Of a stretch of 64,000 bases of DNA, positions 9,694 through 17,941 are shown piece after piece. Position numbers and translations under genes: made by a program. The notes under the pieces are model-generated. The model had not been told where the DNA came from, did not search any database, and saw only the letters and a list, made by a program, of their open reading frames with translations. This stretch comes from Clostridia bacterium (lineage in GTDB: Bacteria; Bacillota; Peptococcia; DRI-13; SM3-B62), in assembly GCA_018433675.1 (NCBI GenBank), contig JAHDQS010000010.1, positions 1 to 64,000 of the forward strand, in the 5' to 3' direction. The stretch's first letter is position 1; each line of letters starts with the position of its first letter.

Positions 9694-9830
9694 CTCTCTT
9701 GCAATGTAAGGGCTCTTATCAGGGGTCTTTTTTTTGTTTGGGGAGATTTCTTAAAAAAGTCTAGGTAATTTCAGAATAAAATGGTAAAATCTAGGAAACA
9801 ATATAAGAAAACACATTTGGAGTGGTAAGA

Positions 9831-10640
9831 ATGGAGAAAAAAAGTGTGCTGAAAATACCGTTATTTTTCGTGTGTGTTGCGGCCTTGCTGTTTTCTGTAC
9901 CGTGCATAGCCGAACCGGAGGATACGGCGGAGGAATTGGATGCTTGCGAGCTTGCCAGGAAAGTATTTACAATGGGATGTGAGGAAATAAATGAAATAAA
10001 ACTGGAATCATGGGGACAAATTAGTAATAGGATTGAGACGCCGGAGGAGTTGAAAGCCAAATATGAGTGCATAGTCGAGGAATTCAAACTAGACGGCGAA
10101 ATGAGGGCTGTTCAGGCGGAAAAAGACGGATTTTGCAGCATATCCCACCTGGAAGCCAAGGAAGAAGGCTTTTGGCAGATTACGCTGCAGACAGTACCAA
10201 TGAGTGCGGAGGCGGGAGGGACGTACTGGGGGATAATGTTTGCGACGGATCAGCCCCAGGATGCGAAGGCGATATATCACAAACTTCGTTCCTTTCTCGC
10301 CGCCGGCCATATCTTTCCGGAAAAAGGGTCCGATAAAGACGAAATTGAGAACGTCTTGCGTGAAATAGGGATAACGATGACAGGATGCTTGCCGGGTAAG
10401 CTGGAAAAAGATGCTTGCCGGAAGTTGGCAGATAAAATGGCAGCCGTTGTGAAGGCCGAGTACGTAGAGGGAGTGTACGGGGGGACCTTCGCCGGATACT
10501 CCTACTACACTGGGAGTTGTTCCCATTCCTTACTTGTCGACGGAAAAAGGCTTAACCTTAACGTTGCAATGCGGTATAATGAAGTAGATAATGAAACCTA
10601 CCTTTATGTCGGGGTGCCCCTGGTCTATCAGGATTATTGA
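9831..10640 (+). CDS. ywmB: YwmB family (DUF1779-type) secreted protein
   Basis: 269 residues with a signal peptide (KIPLFFVCVAALLFSVPCIA) and a mature region with central AEAGGTYWGIMF. The YwmB family sits directly before murA in sporulating Firmicutes, exactly as here; its function is unknown, so the assignment rests on position plus general features. ATG 9831 with GGAGTGG just ahead is preferred over GTG 9822. Five cysteines in the mature part (near GFCSI, TGCLPG, KDACRK and GSCSH) are unusual for an exported Firmicute protein. Confidence 0.7.
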   Translation: MEKKSVLKIPLFFVCVAALLFSVPCIAEPEDTAEELDACELARKVFTMGCEEINEIKLESWGQISNRIETPEELKAKYECIVEEFKLDGEMRAVQAEKDGFCSISHLEAKEEGFWQITLQTVPMSAEAGGTYWGIMFATDQPQDAKAIYHKLRSFLAAGHIFPEKGSDKDEIENVLREIGITMTGCLPGKLEKDACRKLADKMAAVVKAEYVEGVYGGTFAGYSYYTGSCSHSLLVDGKRLNLNVAMRYNEVDNETYLYVGVPLVYQDY

Positions 10641-10807
10641 ACTGTTGTGCACAAGGAACCCCGGGTTGGTTTGTGGAATTGTAAACAGCGAGTCCTCTAG
10701 CATATGGGTTCGTTCGATTTAGCGCAAATGGAAAGGGGGGGCCTTGGAGCAAAACCGTTTCAGCAGGATCAGGATACTATCTTGCGGTTTTGTCGTCAGG
10801 AAGCTTA

Positions 10808-12058
10808 TTGGGGAAAATAATTGTACAGGGTGGAGCCCGTTTGTCGGGGAAAATTGCCGTAAGTGGTGCAAAAAATGCCGTCTTGCCGGTAATAGTGGCA
10901 GCTTTACTGTCGGAAGGTGACTGTGTAATACAGGATATGCCGCAACTGGCCGATGTAAGCACGATTTGTGATGTGATATGTGAACTTGGGGCCAATGTTG
11001 AGAAGATAAATGGCAAATCTGTGAAGATTAATGCCAATAATATTAATAATTTCGAAGCACCTTATGATTATGTACGAAAAATGCGTGCTTCAGTGCTGGT
11101 CATGGGGCCTCTGTTGGCAAGGCTGGGGAAGGCCAGAATATCGATGCCGGGAGGCTGTGCTATTGGGACAAGGCCGATAGACCTTCATTTGAAGGGCTTT
11201 GAGGCGATGGGAGCAAGGATAAACATGGAACACGGGTATATCGCCGCAGAGGCCGACAGGCTGAAGGGGGCCCGTATTTATCTGGATTATCCCAGTGTAG
11301 GGGCTACGGAGAATATCATGATGGCTGGTGCGCTGGCTGCAGGGACAACCGTTATCGAAAACGCGGCTGAGGAGCCTGAATTGGTGGATTTGGCTAATTT
11401 TATCAATAGTATGGGCGGCAGCATCAGGGGAGCCGGAACCAAGGTGATAAAAATTGAGGGTGTCACGAGCTTGGGAGGGACAACCCACAATGTCATACCC
11501 GACCGGATAGAGGCGGGCACATATATGATAGCTGCCGCAATCACAGGCGGAGAGCTTTTTTTGGAAAATGTTATTGAAGACCACTTAAAGCCTCTTATCG
11601 CCAAACTCAAAGAGGCCGGGATGCAGATAGAAGAGAAAGGCACAGGGTTGTACGTCAGAGGAGAGAAAAATATGAAAGCCGTGGATGTCAAGACCCTTCC
11701 CTACCCGGGCTTTCCCACGGATATGCAGGCGCAGTTTATGTCCCTGATGACGGTGACACAGGGGACAAGCGTTTTAACGGAGACCGTCTTCGAGAACCGG
11801 TTTATGCATGCGGAGGAACTTAGAAGGATGGGAGCCCACATTAAGATTGAGGGCAGAAGTGCTGTAATCGAAGGAGTTCAGCGACTGACGGGAGCGCCGG
11901 TGAAGGCGCCCGACCTGCGGGCAGGAGCGGCCTTGATATTGGCAGGCCTTGTCGCCGAAGGGGAAACGGAGATTGCCAACACCTTTCATATTGACAGGGG
12001 TTATGACAAAATAGTGGAAAAGCTGCGCGGCGCAGGTGCTAAAATCCGACGCAGATAA
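10808..12058 (+). CDS. murA: UDP-N-acetylglucosamine 1-carboxyvinyltransferase
   Basis: MurA transfers enolpyruvate from PEP to UDP-GlcNAc, the first committed step of peptidoglycan synthesis. The catalytic, fosfomycin-binding cysteine is C117 in [13 protein letters not shown], so the protein should be fosfomycin-sensitive. The start is TTG 10808 ([14 protein letters not shown]), which gives 416 residues, normal for the family; TTG 10790 is an alternative. Gene order ywmB-murA-spoIID is that of B. subtilis murAA. A strong hairpin follows. Confidence 0.95.
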   Translation: MGKIIVQGGARLSGKIAVSGAKNAVLPVIVAALLSEGDCVIQDMPQLADVSTICDVICELGANVEKINGKSVKINANNINNFEAPYDYVRKMRASVLVMGPLLARLGKARISMPGGCAIGTRPIDLHLKGFEAMGARINMEHGYIAAEADRLKGARIYLDYPSVGATENIMMAGALAAGTTVIENAAEEPELVDLANFINSMGGSIRGAGTKVIKIEGVTSLGGTTHNVIPDRIEAGTYMIAAAITGGELFLENVIEDHLKPLIAKLKEAGMQIEEKGTGLYVRGEKNMKAVDVKTLPYPGFPTDMQAQFMSLMTVTQGTSVLTETVFENRFMHAEELRRMGAHIKIEGRSAVIEGVQRLTGAPVKAPDLRAGAALILAGLVAEGETEIANTFHIDRGYDKIVEKLRGAGAKIRRR

Positions 12059-12072
12059 AGAAAGCAAAAAAA

Positions 12073-12118
12073 GCAAAGGAAAAACAGGCCGATCATCATA
12101 CGGCCTGTTTTCTTTGCC
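12073..12118 (+). terminator. terminator after murA
   Basis: AAAACAGGCCG at 12081-12091 pairs with CGGCCTGTTTT at 12101-12111 around a nine-base loop, and the flanking GCAAAG/CTTTGC extends the stem. Confidence 0.75.
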
Positions 12119-12218
12119 TTCTCGGAAAGGGTTTTCTTTATCACGGTTTCTTTAATTCTAATAATGATGTAGCCTGCATAGCATTGTTAAAAAGGACTTG
12201 TTTAGGAGCCTGGTTGAC

Positions 12219-13235
12219 ATGCTTTTTTTTAGGCGCAGGGGTAAAGGCAGAAAAACCATCATAATATATCTTTTGCTGCTGCTGGTGATATTGGTTGTCC
12301 TGCCATGGGCGGCGAATTTGATTTTCGGCGGCAGGGAGGAAGGCATCGGGATGGAGGGAGACAATATAAAAATCAATGTGCTGCTTCACAAAACAGGTGA
12401 GGTAGTGGAAATGGGGCTTGAGGAATACGTGGTGGGAGTTGTCGCCGCCGAGATGCCGGCCTCTTTCCCGGAGGAAGCGCTGAAGGCACAAGCTGTTGCG
12501 GCCAGGACTTATGCGGTCAAGAGACTGCAGGTTGCGGACCCCCGTATAAAAGACATTGATCTGCGGGCGGATATAAGCTCGGATCCCGGGATCAATCAAG
12601 CCTGGATCAGCTGTCAGGAAATGAAAAAGCGTTGGGGTCCGGTCTCATATAACAAGTACCTGCAAAAGATCAAACAAGCGGTTCAAGATACACGGCAGAG
12701 AGTACTGCTTTATGACGGGCAATTGATCGACCCTGTTTACCATGCTTCCTGTGGAGGCCGCGGTACGGAAAACTCAGAAGATGTTTGGAAATATGAAATC
12801 CCTTATCTCAGAGGAGTAGACTGCGGTAATCACTCGGAGGGTAATAAGGAGGCGGAAAAGGTTCTTGCGCTGCAAGAAGTGGATGCCCTTTTGGGCACAA
12901 AACTGCAATATTTGCCGGCGGCGAAACTGAGCGGAGAGGGAGGAGGCGTGCGGATTACTGAAAAATCCCCGGCCGGTCGTGTCAAAGTAATCAACATCAA
13001 CGGCAAACAAATAAGCGGCAGCGAGGTTCGGAGCAAGCTAGGTTTGCCCTCAACGCTGTTCACCTGGGAGACGGAGGGAGAGTATATCAGAATAACCTCC
13101 GTCGGGCACGGTCATGCAGTCGGGATGTGCCAATACGGTGCAGCCGCCAGGGCCAAGGAAGGAAAGAATTATGAGGAAATCCTTAAATACTATTACACAG
13201 GGGTAGAACTGGCAAAAATCCGCCAGAGCAGTTAG
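12219..13235 (+). CDS. spoIID: stage II sporulation protein D
   Basis: SpoIID is a membrane-anchored lytic transglycosylase that degrades peptidoglycan during engulfment. 338 residues: an N-terminal membrane segment (TIIIYLLLLLVILVVLPW) and the SpoIID domain, with E78 in VVAAEMPASFPEEALKAQAV as the expected catalytic glutamate. Later come HASCGG and GHGHAVGMCQYGA. ATG 12219 has AGGAG ten bases ahead; a TTG at 12198 is less likely. It is followed by the SpoIIQ-type gene, its partner in engulfment. Confidence 0.94.
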   Translation: MLFFRRRGKGRKTIIIYLLLLLVILVVLPWAANLIFGGREEGIGMEGDNIKINVLLHKTGEVVEMGLEEYVVGVVAAEMPASFPEEALKAQAVAARTYAVKRLQVADPRIKDIDLRADISSDPGINQAWISCQEMKKRWGPVSYNKYLQKIKQAVQDTRQRVLLYDGQLIDPVYHASCGGRGTENSEDVWKYEIPYLRGVDCGNHSEGNKEAEKVLALQEVDALLGTKLQYLPAAKLSGEGGGVRITEKSPAGRVKVININGKQISGSEVRSKLGLPSTLFTWETEGEYIRITSVGHGHAVGMCQYGAAARAKEGKNYEEILKYYYTGVELAKIRQSS

Positions 13236-13293
13236 CCAAAAGGTGGTTTAGCATTTCCGCAAAGGGGTTATGCTATCCATGAGGTGATTAGAT

Positions 13294-14112
13294 ATGCTGC
13301 GGGAAAAGTATAAGGAATTTTGGCGGAGGATTGCGCGAGATTATCGAAAAGTAGCGGTATATTTCGCAATAGTTGCGCTCGTCTTTACAATCATGGTGCC
13401 CTTATCGGGCGACCGGAATCAGGAAAAGACAGGGATAACAAGCACAGCGGAGATTGAACAGGCCGGTTTGGAACAAATAAGCCAGGCAAACGAAGCGGAG
13501 CAGAAGGAAACGCTGCAGAAAGAAACGCCCCAGGGCGGAAATGCGACGGAAATAGAACCGGGACAGGAACCGGAACAGAAAACAGAAGGTTCCTTCGTAG
13601 AAAACGGAAGGGATGAAGGGCCCGAGGCAGAAGGCGAGGAACAAATTGAGCCTGTTACAGGAACAGTAACGGGTGATATCTCAAATATGGGATGGCCCGT
13701 AGAGGGAGAAATAATCAGGGGCTGGGGAATCAGCTATTCAGAGACCTTTGGTGATTTTCGCTACCACGACGGTGTGGATATCAAGGCAGGGATTGGGACA
13801 GAAGTTAAGGCTATAATGTCGGGCCGAGTCTCACTCATCGGCGAATCGGATAACGAAGGAAAAATAATCACGATTGACCACGGTAATGGCTGGCAGAGTT
13901 TTTATTCTCAGCTGGGAGAATTATCTCTTCAAGCAGGGGAGACGGTAGAAGGCGGACAAGTTATCGGTCTGATTGGAGAACCGGGCTTGGCGGAGAGAAA
14001 GGAAGGGACGCACCTTCATTTTGTGCTTATCAAGGATGGGAAAAAGGTTGACCCCTTACTGCATCTTGGTGCGGACGTACTTAATTCAAGCGGAACAACA
14101 GCAGAATTTTAA
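13294..14112 (+). CDS. spoIIQ: SpoIIQ-type M23 peptidase-fold protein
   Basis: 272 residues: a membrane segment at 18-37, a low-complexity Glu/Gln-rich linker (about 45-125) and a LytM/M23 domain from about 133. Zinc ligands look intact: H158 and D162 (HDGVD) and H242, with H240 (HLHF). However, the Y-x-H-L motif that supplies another catalytic histidine in active enzymes reads YSQL at 204-207, so peptidase activity is doubtful. In clostridia SpoIIQ pairs with SpoIIIAH across the engulfing membranes. The name rests on its position after spoIID and the membrane-linker-LytM layout. Confidence 0.8.
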   Translation: MLREKYKEFWRRIARDYRKVAVYFAIVALVFTIMVPLSGDRNQEKTGITSTAEIEQAGLEQISQANEAEQKETLQKETPQGGNATEIEPGQEPEQKTEGSFVENGRDEGPEAEGEEQIEPVTGTVTGDISNMGWPVEGEIIRGWGISYSETFGDFRYHDGVDIKAGIGTEVKAIMSGRVSLIGESDNEGKIITIDHGNGWQSFYSQLGELSLQAGETVEGGQVIGLIGEPGLAERKEGTHLHFVLIKDGKKVDPLLHLGADVLNSSGTTAEF

Positions 14113-14126
14113 TATAGTTTTTCTAA

Positions 14127-14162
14127 GGGCATTGTAGAAAAAATACTATGATGCTCTTTTTT
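14127..14162 (+). terminator. terminator after spoIIQ
   Basis: GGGCATTGTAG at 14127-14137 pairs, with wobbles, with CTATGATGCTC at 14146-14156 and is followed by a run of six T. Confidence 0.75.
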
Positions 14163-14621
14163 GCATTGCTGGGGCTGATATATGAGGGAATTGTATGAAT
14201 ATTGTTATATTGATTTTTGGGTAACAACACAATAAATATGACAAAAGTGTGATTTAATATCATAAAAAAGCATAATAAAATGTGATGAGGAAAGAAGTAA
14301 AATTATGGAAAGGATGATTATGCGGTGGTTGTTGCGCTGGAAAAAATCAAAATATCGAAAGCCTCTCGTCTTAAAGGGTGTTCGGCAAATGGGCAAGACT
14401 TGGCTGTTGAAAGAATTTGCCAGGCGCTATTATGAAGACCTTGCCTACTTTAACAAACAACCGTCAAGAAGTCTCACGCCTCTAAGTCACCTTGCTCACG
14501 CAAGTGAGAGCATAGGCGGGAGATGAATTGCCTGCTTCACTCTCCCTTGCACAAAATCGGTGTAACACACAGAGTAACAAAAAGCTTGAAAAACATATCC
14601 CGATAGGATAAACTAGCATCA

Positions 14622-14634
14622 GAACGCACGTTCG
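14622..14634. promoter_or_regulatory. LexA/DinR-like SOS box before tnpB
   Basis: GAACGCACGTTCG fits the Firmicute LexA consensus CGAAC-RNRY-GTTCG at every position except the first C, which is A. It lies 47 bases before the first ATG of tnpB and between two arms of an inverted repeat (CCGATAGGATA at 14600-14610, TATCCTATCGG at 14646-14656). Confidence 0.5.
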
Positions 14635-14681
14635 TTTGAAGGTGATATCCTATCGGAAACAAAGCATATAAGTATCGTCTA

Positions 14682-15779
14682 ATGCCTAACACTGAACAGG
14701 AATTGCTAATCAAAAAAACATTCGGCTGTGTAAGATTTGTCTACAATCAAATGCTGGCAGAAAAAAAAGAGCAATATGAAAAATATCGAAGAGATAAAGA
14801 AGCCATAAAAAAGCTAAAAACACCAACCCCTGCAAAGTATAAAAAAGAATATCCATGGCTCAAAGAAGTGGATAGCCTGGCTTTGGCAAACGCCCAGCTA
14901 AACCTGAATACAGCTTACAGAAACTTCTTCCGTGATAAGAAAATCGGCTTTCCAAAATTCAAAAGTAAGCGCCATGACAAAAAATCCTACACCACCAACA
15001 ACCAAAGAGGAACAATCCGGCTTATTAATAGTAAGACGATTCGACTACCTAAGCTAAAGAATGTACGAATTAAGCTGCATAGACAACTACCACACGATGC
15101 TGTCATAAAATCAGCCACCATAAGTCAAACACCTACAGGGAAATATTATATCTCCATACTGGTCGAAAATGATGCCAAAATCACACCGAGAACAGCAAAA
15201 CCTGAAACAACACTGGGTTTGGACTACTCCTCGAAATCGCTATATATAGATAGCGAAGGAAACAGCGCTCAATACCCCCGCTATTATCGACAAGCAGAAG
15301 CAAAACTAAAGAAAGCCCAACGTAAATTATCCAAACGCAAAAAGGGTAGCAAAAATCGTGAAAAGCAACGACAAAAAGTAGCGAAACTCCATGAGAAAGT
15401 TGCCAATCAACGAAAGGACTTCTTGCATAAGCTCTCCAGGCAGATAACCAACGCCTATGATGCAGTTGCAATAGAAAACCTAAATATGCGGGGTATGGCG
15501 CAAGGCCTAAAACTGGCCAAATCAACAAACGACAATGGCTTTGGAATGTTGAAAACATTTTTGGCCTACAAACTGGCAGAACAAGGTAAAAAGCTGGTTA
15601 CCATAGATAAATGGTATCCATCCAGTAAGCTTTGCCGCTTTTGTAAGCAGGAAAACAAAGAATTGACTTTGGCAGATAGAAATTGGACTTGTAGTCATTG
15701 TGGAGCAGAATTAGATCGCGACATAAACGCTGCCATCAATATCAAAAACGAAGGCTGCCGGATACTTGGTATAGCCTAA
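14682..15779 (+). CDS. tnpB: TnpB RNA-guided nuclease
   Basis: 365 residues with a complete RuvC core: D181 in LGLDYSSK, E265 in VAIENLNM and D347 in LDRDINAAINI, plus a zinc ribbon C318, C321, C337, C340. TnpB proteins cut DNA under guidance of an RNA from the element's right end and promote its retention. In the same frame, codons before ATG 14682 read NKAYKYRL, the usual TnpB N-terminus, but no start codon opens them (stop at 14643-14645), so about nine residues seem lost unless an unusual start is used. Nuclease residues are intact. Confidence 0.92.
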   Translation: MPNTEQELLIKKTFGCVRFVYNQMLAEKKEQYEKYRRDKEAIKKLKTPTPAKYKKEYPWLKEVDSLALANAQLNLNTAYRNFFRDKKIGFPKFKSKRHDKKSYTTNNQRGTIRLINSKTIRLPKLKNVRIKLHRQLPHDAVIKSATISQTPTGKYYISILVENDAKITPRTAKPETTLGLDYSSKSLYIDSEGNSAQYPRYYRQAEAKLKKAQRKLSKRKKGSKNREKQRQKVAKLHEKVANQRKDFLHKLSRQITNAYDAVAIENLNMRGMAQGLKLAKSTNDNGFGMLKTFLAYKLAEQGKKLVTIDKWYPSSKLCRFCKQENKELTLADRNWTCSHCGAELDRDINAAINIKNEGCRILGIA

Positions 15780-15887
15780 TAGAATATATGAACCGTTGGG
15801 CGAATGGGGATAGCTTGGTAATTATACCGACGTTAGTTGGTACGTCCCAAGAAGCCCCCACCTCTTCAGGTGGTGGGAGTACGTCAC
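15740..15887 (+). ncRNA. right end of the TnpB element, predicted omega-RNA region
   Basis: In this family the guide RNA is made from the 3' end of tnpB plus the right end, and its guide is the flanking DNA. Here the region ends in a hairpin (15855-15877, CCCCCACCT with AGGTGGTGGG, one bulge). The guide would then start about 15888 and match ATPase sequence. Inferred from family knowledge; only the hairpin is seen. Confidence 0.4.
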
Positions 15888-16703
15888 TCCTCTTTACGAA
15901 AAGATGAAAATGTATTTTGTTACCGGCGGAATGCCGGAATCCGTTCGTTCTTGGACAGAAGACAGGGACGTCGAATTGATGCAACGAGTGCTTTCCAATA
16001 TATTAGGGGCCTATGAACGAGATTTTGCTAAGTATCCTGACCCTAAAGACTATCCAAAGATCTCACTCATCTGGAAATCGATACCTTCCCAACTTGCCAG
16101 GGAAAATAAAAAGTTCATCTATAAAGCAGTTAAAGAAGGAACTCGTGCCAGAGAATATGAGGATGCGTTACAATGGCTTTGTGTCCGCCTTCAAGGTTTA
16201 TTTAGTAGATGTTGGGCTTTTGCGCCGTTTGTCGCTTTTGGCACCTTCCTCTTTTAGCGAGGGTAATCGTCTGTTTGTTGAATTTAAAGGAGCGCTGAGT
16301 GAAAATTATGTGCTGCAAGCACTGAGAAATCAATTTGAAGCGATACCGCGTTATTGGACGGCAGATAACCCTCGCTATGAAGTTGATTTTCTTATACAAA
16401 GAGAGAACGATATTTTTCCTGCTGAGGTAAAATCGGAAACAAATACGGCAAGCAAAAGCCTAAAGAAGTTTAAAGAAAAATATAGTGACAGAGTAAAGCT
16501 TCGCCTTCGTTTTTCGCTGAATAACCTGCGGCTGGATGATGATCTTCTGAATATTCCTTTGTTCATGGCTGACTATATGGATAAACTGATGGGGATGGCG
16601 CTACAGCATCCGGTGCCATCAACGAAACTGAAGCAAAGATGAGTGGTCAGTGAGCTAAAAGCAACAGTGTTGCACTATGGGGAAATAAGCACAAATATAA
16701 TAG

Positions 16704-16741
16704 AAGCATCGCATGGTTCATAACCTGTGGTGCTTTTTTAG
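16704..16741 (+). terminator. terminator after the ATPase remnant
   Basis: AAGCATCGCATGG pairs imperfectly with CCTGTGGTGCTT around TTCATAA, followed by TTTTTT. Confidence 0.6.
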
Positions 16742-16744
16742 TAT

Positions 16745-16812
16745 TATGGAAAGCAAGCTTGACATTATTTTATTTCATGGTAAACTAAAGATATGGAAAG
16801 CAAACTTTACAT
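16745..16812 (+). promoter_or_regulatory. promoter with two 21-bp direct repeats
   Basis: TATGGAAAGCAA(G/A)CTT(G/T)ACAT occurs at 16745-16765 and at 16792-16812, differing at two positions. The first copy contains the -35 TTGACA (16759-16764); TAAACT at 16781-16786 is the -10 (16-base spacer); the second copy lies just downstream. This is a good layout for autorepression by the Xre protein encoded next. Confidence 0.6.
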
Positions 16813-16827
16813 CAGAGGGGTGGGTTT

Positions 16828-17034
16828 GTGAAAAACAGATTAGGAGAAATCCGAAAGAAGCACGGCATCAAACAAGAAGAATTGGCTGCCGCTTTGGAAG
16901 TTTCCAGACAAACCATCGGTTCTTTAGAAAACGGTCGCTATAATCCGTCAATTCTACTGGCTTTCAAAATTGCCCGTTATTTTGATTTGAGTATTGAGGA
17001 AATCTTTATATATGAGGAGAGTGAAGTGAAATGA
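16828..17034 (+). CDS. Xre-family HTH regulator
   Basis: 68 residues, one helix-turn-helix domain (IRKKHGIKQEELAAALEVSR then QTIGSLENGRYNPS). It resembles the small YozG/YgzD-type Xre proteins that control a following membrane gene. GTG 16828 has GAGGGG upstream. Its stop overlaps the ATG of the next gene (ATGA), so the two are coupled. Two direct repeats around its promoter are the likely operator. The pair sits inside the block that interrupts the sporulation synteny, so it was probably acquired. Confidence 0.85.
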   Translation: MKNRLGEIRKKHGIKQEELAAALEVSRQTIGSLENGRYNPSILLAFKIARYFDLSIEEIFIYEESEVK

Positions 17035-17462
17035 AAAAGAGCGTGTCAGCTTTTATCTTAATGTTTCTGGGATTGGCCTTGTTGAGCGCAGGAATTTATA
17101 CTGTTAAAACGAGCATTGATCCACAAGGAATGATGCGAGTGCTTCCCTATTTGTGTATTGGTTTAGGCTGCGGTATCTTCGGCCATGGCACGGGAGATGT
17201 AATCAGTCGCAGAATCTTGAAAAACCATCCGGCAAAAGAAAAAGAAATAGAGATAGAAAGACAGGACGAACGCAATATTACGCTTGGGAGCCTGGCAAAA
17301 GCCAAGGCATACGATATGATGATCTATGTATTTGGAGCTTTGATGTTGGCCTTTGCTTTGATGGAAGTAGATTTGGCGGCCTTGCTGCTTCTGGTTTTTG
17401 CTTATCTTTTTGTTGTTGCCTATGGAATCTATTATCGTTACAAATATGATAAAGAGATGTAG
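17031..17462 (+). CDS. small integral membrane protein, partner of the Xre regulator
   Basis: 143 residues with four hydrophobic segments (about 5-26, 38-55, 98-113, 116-134) and a charged loop EKEIEIERQDERNIT between the second and third. I cannot name a function. Genes of this size and layout often follow Xre regulators of this type in Firmicutes, so a regulator/membrane-sensor pair is possible. Translation is coupled to the regulator by a four-base overlap. A clear terminator ends the pair. Confidence 0.7.
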   Translation: MKKSVSAFILMFLGLALLSAGIYTVKTSIDPQGMMRVLPYLCIGLGCGIFGHGTGDVISRRILKNHPAKEKEIEIERQDERNITLGSLAKAKAYDMMIYVFGALMLAFALMEVDLAALLLLVFAYLFVVAYGIYYRYKYDKEM

Positions 17463-17471
17463 AAAATGGGC

Positions 17472-17520
17472 ATGACCTGCTGATATTCCAACTGCTGATG
17501 TATTAGCAGGCATTTTTTTT
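17472..17520 (+). terminator. terminator before spoIIID
   Basis: ATGACCTGCTGATA pairs with TATTAGCAGGCAT across a 20-base loop that itself can pair, followed by eight T. Confidence 0.75.
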
Positions 17521-17572
17521 ATTTCCCCTCATATACATTTAGAGAAATAACAAGGTGAACGGGGGGAGATAG

Positions 17573-17830
17573 ATGCAAGAATATATCCGCAAAAGGGTTC
17601 TTGAAGTCTGCCATTATATGCTCGATACTACAGCCACAGTCAGGCAGACGGCCACCGTATTTGGAGTAAGTAAGAGCACAATTCACAAAGATATGACGGA
17701 GCGCTTGCCGATAATTAATAAACAGCTTGCCGCACAGGTCAAATATGTGCTTGAACAGAATAAAGCAGAGCGTCATTTGCGCGGAGGAGAAGCTACCAGG
17801 AGGAAGTATAAAGAAGTACAAGAAAATTAA
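17573..17830 (+). CDS. spoIIID: sporulation transcription factor SpoIIID
   Basis: 85 residues, very close to the family: MQEYIRKRVLEVCHYML, then a helix-turn-helix (VRQTATVFGVSKSTIHKDM) and a basic tail. SpoIIID acts in the mother cell after sigma-E to switch genes toward the sigma-K programme. ATG 17573 follows a GGGGGGA ribosome site. It precedes mbl as in B. subtilis, so this is the point where the conserved order resumes after the insertion. Confidence 0.97.
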   Translation: MQEYIRKRVLEVCHYMLDTTATVRQTATVFGVSKSTIHKDMTERLPIINKQLAAQVKYVLEQNKAERHLRGGEATRRKYKEVQEN

Positions 17831-17941
17831 TGAATATTTTAGCAAAAGAAAAGAGGAAAAACGAATAAAGTGTAGAACTATGAGCCACATGGGTTATCTC
17901 TATAAACGGTGACGGTTGACGTACGGGGAGGGTGTGGCTTG

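Larger units (their letters stand above)
14457..15887 (+). mobile_element. TnpB-only IS200/IS605-family element
   Basis: A roughly 1.43-kb insertion with one gene, tnpB, and no TnpA, so it would need a transposase in trans. The host ATPase frame stops at about 14456 and restarts about 15889, which sets the limits. The left end has a branched hairpin (CGCCT near 14470 with AGGCG near 14516); the right end has a GC-rich hairpin and ends about GTACGTCAC. No target duplication is seen, as expected for the family. Ends are approximate to about ten bases. Confidence 0.8.
14305..16642 (+). pseudogene. decayed DUF4143-type AAA ATPase, split by a TnpB element
   Basis: The start (14305 to about 14456) encodes the N-terminus of a DUF4143-type ATPase with Walker A GVRQMGKTW. 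The family resumes straight after the element at 15891 (LYEKMKMYFVTGGMPESV) and continues in one frame to about 16185, then in another from about 16165 to 16642 (SAFKVYLVDVGLLRRL, the EVDFLI and AEVKSE nuclease-like segment). Missing parts, judged from the family, are roughly 150 residues at the insertion point and about 20 at the frame change. Such proteins are around 430 residues and often appear in genomic islands. This copy cannot make a whole protein. Confidence 0.8.

Noticed and set aside
14305-14526. Intact small ATPase gene
   Set aside because: The frame enters the TnpB element after about 50 codons and lacks everything beyond Walker A, so it is a fragment.
16745-16812. CRISPR-like repeats
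   Set aside because: Only two imperfect 21-bp repeats flank a promoter -10; there is no array of spacers, and no cas genes are seen in the window.
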